A stretch of 21,005 nucleotides of DNA from a virus: the IMG/VR virus record IMGVR_UViG_3300044638_001495, positions 1 to 21,005 of that record; one strand, given 5' to 3'. Made by a program: the position numbers and the translations under genes. Shown piece by piece: positions 15,604 to 21,005 of this stretch (the first letter of the stretch is position 1; every line of letters starts with the position of its first letter). The notes under the pieces are model-generated. The model was not told the DNA's origin and searched no databases. It saw only the letters and a list, made by a program, of their open reading frames with translations.

Positions 15604-15633
15604 ATCATATACTATTTGTTACGTCATTGTCAA
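15604..15633 (-). promoter_or_regulatory. Sigma70-like promoter for gp47, predicted leaderless start
   Basis: -35 TTGACA (15628-15633), an 18-nt spacer and -10 TATGAT (15604-15609), embedded in the last codons of gp55. Six nt (GACTGT) separate the -10 box from the gp47 ATG, nearly the same sequence (GACCGT) as before the CobT-like gene. It shares the extended CCATTGAC motif. Confidence 0.83.
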
Positions 15634-16168
15634 TGGCTTTCTTTCGCTTCTCTTTCTTGCTCTTTCGATTTTCATCGAAGCTGTTCATAAATCTTTCCAT
15701 TTGCTCTTGCGACCATTCGCCATAGCTAACATCATCGTTGAAGCGAGACCCTGACCTCTTGTCGGACTCTTGCACTTCGCTCGTTTCATCTAGAAGATTT
15801 GCTCTCTCGATGGCTACGTACTTTGTGTACAGATACTTCTTTTCTTTTTGAATTCTACGAAGAAAGGCGTAGTAAATGATCTGAGTGAAATACGCGAATG
15901 GGTTCTGCGACTTCGATGGGTCGAAGTTATCGATGTATTGCAGACAGTTTTCAATGCCATCTGAAATCATTTCATCTCTGAAAGTGTAATTAGAGAAGTT
16001 TGGCCTGTATGCAAGATGAGTCGCAATCTTCATAATGCACTCGCCAACGTATGTGGGTACTCGCGGCTTAGGTCTGCCGGCGAGGCTAGCATCTGCTACA
16101 GCTTTGCGATACTCAACCATGGCTGCGTATAAATCTGCGTTTTTTACGTAATGTTTTTTGCTTGACAT
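15605..16168 (-). CDS. 55: Late-transcription sigma factor (gp55-like)
   Basis: A protein of 187 residues (T4 gp55: 185), the phage sigma factor that directs host RNA polymerase to late promoters. The region YTFRDEMISDGIENCLQYIDNFDPSKSQNPFAYFTQIIYYAFLRRIQKEKK matches the sigma-2-like core of T4 gp55 ([38 protein letters not shown]). The C-terminus is Lys/Glu-rich and differs from T4, where it binds the clamp. AGGAG lies 8 nt before the ATG. The gene follows uvsW by 45 nt, and I see no good promoter of its own on this strand, so it is probably co-transcribed with uvsY and uvsW. The gp47 promoter lies in its last codons. Its likely target here is the CTAAATAGTA motif before the virion genes. 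Confidence 0.92.
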   Translation of the reverse strand: MSSKKHYVKNADLYAAMVEYRKAVADASLAGRPKPRVPTYVGECIMKIATHLAYRPNFSNYTFRDEMISDGIENCLQYIDNFDPSKSQNPFAYFTQIIYYAFLRRIQKEKKYLYTKYVAIERANLLDETSEVQESDKRSGSRFNDDVSYGEWSQEQMERFMNSFDENRKSKKEKRKKAIDNDVTNSI

Positions 16169-16189
16169 TTTGCGATCTCCTGGTATAAT
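16162..16189 (+). promoter_or_regulatory. Consensus promoter on the opposite strand, antisense to uvsW
   Basis: On the plus strand TTGACA (16162-16167), a 16-nt spacer and TATAAT (16184-16189) preceded by TGG, an extended -10. Both hexamers are perfect. It starts at the first codons of gp55 and would begin an RNA near 16196 that runs into the 3' end of uvsW as antisense. No plus-strand gene follows. Confidence 0.55.
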
Positions 16190-16213
16190 AGGTCTTGCCG
16201 TTTACGGAGTATA

Positions 16214-17659
16214 TTACTTTATAGTCTCTTTGAGCTTAATCGTATGCATCTCATACTTGAACCCTTCTTGATTATACATCTTGATGCGTTCGATCAGATG
16301 ATTCAGAGTGTAATTTCTTGAAGTCTTAGTTGACATGTCATCAGCGATGTCAAACAGAGTGCAAGAATCTTTTGTGTCACTCTTTCTAAGCCCACGACCG
16401 ATTGACTGAAGGGTTCTAACCCTACTCTTAGTAGGCGACGCAAAGATCACGTTATGAAGATTACGAATATTGATACCTGTGCTGAATGTGCCATACGATG
16501 CAACAATGATATTGTCATCGCCAGTTTCAGCTAGTGTACGAATATTATCACGATCTTCAGCTTCTGTGCCACCATGCACGAAAGAGACTTTCTTGTCAGT
16601 AGCTTTGGCGTTGATCATTTCATATAATACTTCGCCGTGTTTTTCTACGAGAGAATAGAGTATAAGTGTGTTACCCTTTAGTGATAAGGCTAGATTTCTA
16701 ATGAAACGATTGCGCGCATCGCTTGACACTATGCGATCAATTTCATCTTGATATGTTGCTTCACGCGACAGTGCTTGCTCATGCTTAAGCACAAGCACCT
16801 TGATCGCAAGGTCTGCGACATGGCCTGCGTCCATAAGATCCTTTGTCTTTACCAGACGCTCAACTTTACCAAACAGCCCTTCAAGCACAAGCTCATTGAC
16901 TTCTGCACCATCAAGCGTGCCAGTCATACCAAATCGATATTTGGTTGAAGGCATCTTCGTCATGATGTTGACAAGGCTCTTAGCTTTGAAGAGATGTGCT
17001 TCGTCGCCGATGACAGTATCAAACTGAGAGAAGAACTCTTCACCCATTTCATAAACAGACTGCCATGTTGATACAGTCACGCCATCAGAAGCGATCTTTT
17101 CTTGCCCACCTCTAATGCCGTGAATAGGACCAATGTACCCGTAATCTTGAAAGTCTTTCACCATCTGAATAACCAGAGATACTGTCGGGACCACAATCAG
17201 AGTGCGCCCACCAAACCACTGACTGATAAGATACGCAACCATTGACTTACCACTAGCCGTGGGTGAGATAAGAACAGCGCGCTTCATGCGAATGGCTAGA
17301 GCTAATGCTCTAATCTGATAGTCTCTAGGTTCTACAGGCAGTTTTAAATCTTTGATAAAGTCTTGTATCTCTATCAGTGAAACACCGTCTTCTGAGATAA
17401 GATCATCATCTAATGTGACATCATAACCTTCGTTCTCAAGAAACGATCTAACATTGTGTGCAAGCCCAGCATACATGCTGTAGTTTCTTGAATTGAATAG
17501 ACGAACTTTACCGTCCCATACTTTACTCTTAAATGCTGGCATAAATTTTGCACCAGGCACTTCAAATGTAAATTTTTCGGATATCTCGCGCGCGACAGAT
17601 TGGGAGCACTCAAAACGCATGAATGATTCATCAACCTTGCGTATGTGCACCTTTTCCAT
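16214..17659 (-). CDS. uvsW: UvsW-like recombination and R-loop helicase
   Basis: An SF2 helicase of 481 residues (T4 UvsW: about 500). It has an N-terminal DNA-binding part (FMPAFKSKVWDGKVRLFN, 39-56), the Q-motif-like PRDYQIRAL (111-119), Walker A SPTASGKS (132-139), DEAH box (219-222), TGTL (246-249) and the C-terminal QSIGRGLRK motif VI. UvsW unwinds branched DNA and R-loops and shifts T4 from origin- to recombination-dependent replication. The ATG overlaps the uvsY stop by one base (TAATG), with AGGA 8 nt upstream. Confidence 0.94.
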   Translation of the reverse strand: MEKVHIRKVDESFMRFECSQSVAREISEKFTFEVPGAKFMPAFKSKVWDGKVRLFNSRNYSMYAGLAHNVRSFLENEGYDVTLDDDLISEDGVSLIEIQDFIKDLKLPVEPRDYQIRALALAIRMKRAVLISPTASGKSMVAYLISQWFGGRTLIVVPTVSLVIQMVKDFQDYGYIGPIHGIRGGQEKIASDGVTVSTWQSVYEMGEEFFSQFDTVIGDEAHLFKAKSLVNIMTKMPSTKYRFGMTGTLDGAEVNELVLEGLFGKVERLVKTKDLMDAGHVADLAIKVLVLKHEQALSREATYQDEIDRIVSSDARNRFIRNLALSLKGNTLILYSLVEKHGEVLYEMINAKATDKKVSFVHGGTEAEDRDNIRTLAETGDDNIIVASYGTFSTGINIRNLHNVIFASPTKSRVRTLQSIGRGLRKSDTKDSCTLFDIADDMSTKTSRNYTLNHLIERIKMYNQEGFKYEMHTIKLKETIK

Positions 17660-18099
17660 TATTTCATTCCTACTGTTAGTCGCCGCCAGTCAATTACATT
17701 CTTGATCTGAAAGCCTCGATTGTTAATAGACTTCATAATTTCTTCTAGCACCAATACGCATTCTTGATGCATACTAAGTGTGCTTTCAAGCTTGATCATT
17801 GTTGGGTCATTTGTGATGCGATCTTCAACATCACCGCGCAAAACGCGCTCCATAAATTGCTCACGACCCAGCTTTGCTAGATCATCTTCTGTAGCTTTGC
17901 CAGTATAATATGCTGTCAGCAATCTAGTAAGTGTCTTTTTACTAGCAGTAAATTCACGAACCTTACCTCTCTCTTTTGAGAGTAAAGCAAGATACTTGCC
18001 ATGCAGCATAGGTACCTTGATGCTCTCAAGGTCCAAATTAAGATCATCCAGCTTGGTGTCACTGGACCACATTTCTAGTATGTCTTGCGTTGTCATCAT
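17659..18099 (-). CDS. uvsY: UvsY-like recombination mediator
   Basis: A protein of 146 residues (T4 UvsY: 137) that loads the UvsX recombinase onto single-stranded DNA covered by gp32. The match is mainly in plan: an N-terminal helix, a Lys/Arg-rich middle (KYLALLSKERGKVREFTASKKTLTRLLTAYYTGKA, like T4 KKVALKARLDYYSGRG), and a C-terminal MKSINNRGFQIKNVIDWRR that resembles T4 AIKSRGFAIKHIQDMR. Its place directly upstream of uvsW supports the call. Two adjacent ATGs (18099 and 18096) are possible; neither has a Shine-Dalgarno. A promoter -10 box ends 6 nt before 18099, which again suggests a leaderless mRNA. Confidence 0.87.
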   Translation of the reverse strand: MMTTQDILEMWSSDTKLDDLNLDLESIKVPMLHGKYLALLSKERGKVREFTASKKTLTRLLTAYYTGKATEDDLAKLGREQFMERVLRGDVEDRITNDPTMIKLESTLSMHQECVLVLEEIMKSINNRGFQIKNVIDWRRLTVGMK

Positions 18100-18105
18100 C
18101 TAGCC

Positions 18106-18134
18106 AACATAACAGGTTTTATCGCAAATGTAAA
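18106..18134 (-). promoter_or_regulatory. Sigma70-like promoter for uvsY-uvsW-gp55
   Basis: -35 TTTACA (18129-18134), a 17-nt spacer and a weaker -10 TATGTT (18106-18111). Six nt then lead to the uvsY ATG, the same geometry as at gp47 and the CobT-like gene. It lies in the short gap after the tail-tube-like gene. Confidence 0.6.
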
Positions 18135-18137
18135 GAA

Positions 18138-18680
18138 CTAAATGCGTTCTAATGTATATTTTCTATAAGAAAATGTAGCAGTTGCTTCTAGGTAATCAAC
18201 ATCATTTGCCATAGAATTGAATCTAAGTGCAGATAGTGATGTTGGCAATACATCAGAGAAGAATGCATTCAGTCCAGGATTTTTGTGACTTGTCAAAATC
18301 GTTAGTGTCGCATCTGATACTAGTGTCTGCATAGTACCAACATTAGCTTGTGTTGATATCGGTGATGATCTTGATAGGTCTCTAGTCTGTTGTAGAGACG
18401 TTGGGTGACCAAGACCTTCTAACCAGTTGACCATCTCAATATAGTTTTTCATATCTTCATCAACACGAAATGTAATAGTGAGAGGGTCATATACAAGCTT
18501 ATCACCAGGGCGTATTAGAGTACCAACTGGTGTGGGTGTATTGATTGGCGTCATGCTAATTGCTGGGATGTCTACCGATTGACAAAAATAATTGACCATC
18601 GGTAGACGCCTCAGCGTAAACTTGAACCCTAGTGGCGATAGGTAATTCAAGTTAGTTGGTTGCTCAACCAGTGCGTTCAT
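18138..18680 (-). CDS. Tail-tube-like virion structural protein
   Basis: A protein of 180 residues, beta-rich. It opens with NYLSPLGFKFTLRRLPMVNYFCQSVDIPAIS and continues with TPTPVGTLIRPGDKLVYDPLTITFRVDEDMKNYIEMVNWLEGLGHP, closing with VDYLEATATFSYRKYTLERI. This order of strands with a central 'DPLTITFxVDEDMxNYxE' block is typical of tail-tube-fold proteins of T4-like phages, such as gp19-like tube, initiator or baseplate-hub paralogs; which of these it is I cannot say. It lies directly after gp23, past a terminator, with its own CTAAATAGTA late-promoter candidate and GGAGG before the ATG, so late expression is likely. Confidence 0.6.
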   Translation of the reverse strand: MNALVEQPTNLNYLSPLGFKFTLRRLPMVNYFCQSVDIPAISMTPINTPTPVGTLIRPGDKLVYDPLTITFRVDEDMKNYIEMVNWLEGLGHPTSLQQTRDLSRSSPISTQANVGTMQTLVSDATLTILTSHKNPGLNAFFSDVLPTSLSALRFNSMANDVDYLEATATFSYRKYTLERI

Positions 18681-18695
18681 CGTTGCCCTCCGTGC

Positions 18696-18705
18696 TACTA
18701 TTTAG
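18696..18705 (-). promoter_or_regulatory. Candidate late promoter for the tail-tube-like gene
   Basis: CTAAATAGTA, identical over 10 nt to the motif before gp23. It resembles the T4 late -10 element TATAAATA recognised by gp55 and has no -35 box. It lies between the gp23 terminator and the Shine-Dalgarno of the next gene. Confidence 0.6.
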
Positions 18706-18709
18706 GCAC

Positions 18710-18739
18710 AAAAAACCCCGTGAGATTTCTCCCACGGGG
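18710..18739 (-). terminator. Intrinsic terminator after gp23
   Basis: A 10-bp GC-rich stem (18716-18725 with 18730-18739, one G-T wobble) is capped by a GAAA tetraloop and followed by six T on the minus strand (18710-18715). It lies 28 nt past the gp23 stop and would end the abundant capsid transcript. Confidence 0.95.
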
Positions 18740-18767
18740 CTCTTGTTACTTAGGCTGTCGCCTGATA

Positions 18768-20156
18768 TTACATCAGGTTGGTTACAGACACGAAGCGGTA
18801 GTAGATGTTTGCCTTCGCGTCGCCGAACGAACCGATCGAGCCGTCAGCATTCGTAGTAGCAAACGGGTTAGCCACAAGACCATAACGAGTCTTGAAGCCG
18901 ATCTTCGGCTGGAAGGTGTCCTGACCGATGGCGCGAACCATCTGGAGCGGAACATACGGGCAGTAGAAGAGACCAGCGTCGAAGGCAGAAGAACCCTTGT
19001 AGCCGAGTGTCAGGTACTGTTTGCCAGAAGCAGATGAGAAGTACGGGTCGATATAGACGCGGATGCGACCGTTGATCACGCCGGCAAAGGTGTTGCCTGT
19101 GTCATCAACCTGCAGGTTCGCTGAGAGAGCAGGCGTATAGTCAAGCACGCCGGCCATTGACAGAGCAGAAGCAACGTCTGATGAGCAGATCAGAACGTTA
19201 CCCTTACCGCGACGGGTTGCCTTCGCGATCTGGTTAGCTTCACGCTCGATCTGGAACAGCAGACCCTTAAACTTCTCAACCATCCAGCGGCCGTTTGAGT
19301 CAACGTCGAGGTTGAACGTACCAGTTGTCGTCACGTTCTCCTGAGCACCAGCTGTCGCGGTGTAGTTGATTGTACGAACAACTTCGCGGTTGATTTCAGC
19401 AAGAATCTCGGCTGACAGAATGTTGGCTAGCTCAGACTCGGCGTCCAGACCATGGATTGCCTTCAGGTCCTGAGCCAGTTCCATGGTGTACTCAGCCTTC
19501 AGCGCACGTGACACTGCTGTCACTGCAACCTTCTCGACCGAGAATGCCATCTGCTGGAATGCATTAGTAGAACCGTCGCCCAGTGCTTCTGCACGTGACG
19601 TTGACATACCAGTTGAAACGGTGTAGCCAGAAGCGCCAGCCTTTACGCGAGCCGTCGGGTCATTGCCGTCCTGCACGCGACCAGAAGCCGTGTTAGCAAC
19701 AACAAAGCGAGAAGCTGTGTTACCACCAGCAGAGGCAGAGAACGTTGTATTGGCCTCGTTGAACAGAGCCTCTGTACCCGTCTGCGACTCATAACGTGAG
19801 CGCAGAGCGAAGATCAGGCCTGTAGGACCAGTCATCGGCTGAACGCCGCAGATGTCATAGGCGATCAGGTTTGGCATCGAGCGACGAACCAGTGAGATAA
19901 GCACCGGGTCGAAGATGTCGATGTTGCCGGCGCTGGCAACTGAAGAAGAAGCGCCCATGGCGTTAGCAGGAGCCGCTTCACCAAGTAGTGAAGGTGAGCG
20001 ATACCCGCCTGAACCAATTGCCTGCTGACGTGAGTCATGCTCCTGGTTCTCAAGCAGCTGCGCTAGAACTGCGCGACGATGAGAGTCCTTAATTGAGGGG
20101 AGGTCACCGTGATCGATGACGGCTCCCCACTTCTGCATTAGTGCTTCAGTATTCAT
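18768..20156 (-). CDS. 23: Major capsid protein precursor (gp23-like)
   Basis: A protein of 462 residues (T4 gp23: 521), the HK97-fold subunit of the capsid lattice. The block LVRRSMPNLIAYDICGVQPMTGPTGLIFALRSRY (about 88-121) is the gp23 hallmark. LEDLKAIHGLD-like and RTINYTATAGAQ segments and a C-terminal YGLVANPF follow, in line with the family. L58-G59-E60 before Ala61 fits the T4 prohead protease rule (Leu/Ile-x-Glu), so removal of the first 60 residues is expected, close to the 65 removed in T4. Two Shine-Dalgarno-like runs (AAGGAGG and AAAGG) precede the ATG. A late-promoter candidate lies upstream and a strong terminator downstream, which fits very high late expression. Confidence 0.96.
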   Translation of the reverse strand: MNTEALMQKWGAVIDHGDLPSIKDSHRRAVLAQLLENQEHDSRQQAIGSGGYRSPSLLGEAAPANAMGASSSVASAGNIDIFDPVLISLVRRSMPNLIAYDICGVQPMTGPTGLIFALRSRYESQTGTEALFNEANTTFSASAGGNTASRFVVANTASGRVQDGNDPTARVKAGASGYTVSTGMSTSRAEALGDGSTNAFQQMAFSVEKVAVTAVSRALKAEYTMELAQDLKAIHGLDAESELANILSAEILAEINREVVRTINYTATAGAQENVTTTGTFNLDVDSNGRWMVEKFKGLLFQIEREANQIAKATRRGKGNVLICSSDVASALSMAGVLDYTPALSANLQVDDTGNTFAGVINGRIRVYIDPYFSSASGKQYLTLGYKGSSAFDAGLFYCPYVPLQMVRAIGQDTFQPKIGFKTRYGLVANPFATTNADGSIGSFGDAKANIYYRFVSVTNLM

Positions 20157-20189
20157 AGTAGTTACCTTTCCCTCCTTAGGAATAATTAT

Positions 20190-20208
20190 TACTATTTAGT
20201 TATTTATG
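20190..20208 (-). promoter_or_regulatory. Late promoter region for gp23
   Basis: Two overlapping candidates. CTAAATAGTA (20190-20199) is shared with the tail-tube-like gene. CATAAATA (20201-20208) is one base off the T4 late consensus TATAAATA and overlaps the gp22 stop. The shared motif is the better guess for this phage. A start near 20185 would give a leader of about 29 nt with both Shine-Dalgarno runs. Confidence 0.65.
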
Positions 20209-21005
20209 CCTTTTTGACGGTACGTGAGATTGCCGCAACATACTGAGCCATTGGACCAGTTGCCTTGTCATCTGTATTGTCAATCGGGTCGCTGTCAAGC
20301 ACACCCTCATTGAGAACTGACTTTACAGCAGCCTTACGGCCTGACGGGAAGTAACCTTCCTTAAGGTCTGAGAGCTTACCAGCAAAAGTCTCAACGTCAT
20401 CAAAATCAACTGACTCGGCAAGCTTACGAAGCTTGTCAGCTTGCACTTCAGTTAGGCCATCAGTGGCCTCGGAGATTAAAGCACCACGAATAAGCTGTTC
20501 ATTCTCAGCGCGAAGCTCGACTGAGGTTTCAATTTCGTTGTTTAGAGCAGCGGTCAGCTCCTCAACCTTAGCAGCTAGATCCTCAACCACATCTTCCTTG
20601 CCCTCAGGCACATCGATGTAATGCTCGGCAAACAGATTGCGCAGACCCGTCATGAATGAATCAACGATCTCTGAGCGCAGGCCAGTCTCAACGGCCAGAC
20701 GATTCTCGTCCATCCACTGCTCAACAACGTGGTCGAGGTAAGAATCAAGCTCCTCAACAATACCAGCTACCTGAGTCTCAACTGCCTCAGCAATCTCGGC
20801 CTCATGAATAGCAGCCATCTCTTCCAGCTTCTCGTTGATCTTCGTCACGAGGGCTGTCTCAAAAATGTCAGACACCTTTGTCTTGAACTCTTCAGAAACG
20901 TCTGCGCCCTCAAAGATTGCGCGAACGTCATCGGCTACATTTAGGTCTTCTGATGTAACGCGCGGCGGCTGAGCAATCTTTGAGTTACCCTGCATTGGGT
21001 ACTCA
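20204..21005 (-). CDS. 22: Prohead core scaffolding protein (gp22-like), open to window edge
   Basis: A highly charged, helical protein rich in Glu and Ala. It follows the plan of phage gp22: DDVRAIFEGADVSEEFKTKVSDIFETALVTKI, then LDSYLDHVVEQWMDENRLAVETGLRSEIVDSFMTGLRNLFAEHYIDVP, a coiled-coil (EDLAAKVEELTAALNNEIE), LRKLAESVDFDDVETFAGKLSDLKEGYFP, and the C-terminal YVAAISRTVKK. It forms the inner core on which gp23 assembles and is degraded by the prohead protease. An ATG at 20995 would give 263 residues (T4 gp22: 269), but the frame stays open through the last bases and only a weak GAG precedes this ATG. Relatives with long N-terminal extensions exist, so the gene may continue beyond the window. 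Confidence 0.88.
   Translation of the reverse strand, partial: EYPMQGNSKIAQPPRVTSEDLNVADDVRAIFEGADVSEEFKTKVSDIFETALVTKINEKLEEMAAIHEAEIAEAVETQVAGIVEELDSYLDHVVEQWMDENRLAVETGLRSEIVDSFMTGLRNLFAEHYIDVPEGKEDVVEDLAAKVEELTAALNNEIETSVELRAENEQLIRGALISEATDGLTEVQADKLRKLAESVDFDDVETFAGKLSDLKEGYFPSGRKAAVKSVLNEGVLDSDPIDNTDDKATGPMAQYVAAISRTVKKA

Noticed and set aside
16178-16213. Minus-strand promoter before gp55 (TATTAT near 16185)
   Set aside because: No -35 at proper spacing, and a start there would cut into the Shine-Dalgarno. Co-transcription from uvsY is more likely.

Overview
This window is a segment of a T4-superfamily (contractile-tailed) phage genome. It carries the T4 replication and recombination core in recognisable order, the late sigma factor gp55, the major capsid protein gp23 and the scaffold gp22. 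All genes I can support lie on the minus strand, so transcription runs from right to left. The host cannot be read directly. The gene set (CobS-like ATPase, peptide deformylase, nucleotide-sugar genes, UvsW next to UvsY and gp23) recalls the 'exo-T-even' phages of cyanobacteria and alphaproteobacteria rather than coliphage T4. Three apparently leaderless transcripts would suit a host that uses leaderless mRNA freely, but that is inference.

Layout in transcription order: (1) 21005-18138, virion genes: gp22 scaffold (open to the window edge), gp23 capsid, an intrinsic terminator, and a tail-tube-like structural protein. Both structural starts are preceded by a shared CTAAATAGTA motif that I read as the late promoter. 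(2) 18099-15605, uvsY, uvsW and gp55. (3) 15597-12807, the gp47/gp46 recombination nuclease. (4) 12816-9236, a tightly overlapping cassette: GDP-mannose 4,6-dehydratase, a ColD-type PLP 3-dehydratase with His in place of the usual Lys, a GMER/ColC-type epimerase-reductase, then a peptide deformylase. Together the three sugar enzymes look like a GDP-L-colitose pathway. (5) 9021-7172, a C5 cytosine methyltransferase coupled by an ATGA overlap to a CmoA-like methyltransferase. (6) 7112-3485, a CobT-like protein (HExxH plus VWA), a CobS/MoxR-like AAA+ ATPase and a small helix-turn-helix protein, closed by a strong terminator. (7) 3386-2514, a GT-A glycosyltransferase. (8) 2460-1, sliding clamp gp45, a small unknown protein, clamp loader gp44 and gp62, and the start of the RegA translational repressor.

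Regulation is unusually readable. Six host-sigma70-like promoters sit in the short gaps or in the 3' ends of upstream genes, before gp45, cobS-like, cobT-like, the C5 methyltransferase, gp47 and uvsY. Four of them share an extended -35 region, CCATTGAC. In three (cobT-like, gp47, uvsY) exactly 6 nt separate the -10 box from the ATG and no Shine-Dalgarno is visible, which predicts leaderless mRNAs. Nearly every other start here has a clear Shine-Dalgarno or an overlapping-stop start. A perfect-hexamer promoter on the opposite strand at 16162-16189 points antisense into uvsW.

There is no gene-free stretch longer than about 215 nt. I see no tRNA, rRNA, CRISPR array, insertion sequence or attachment site.
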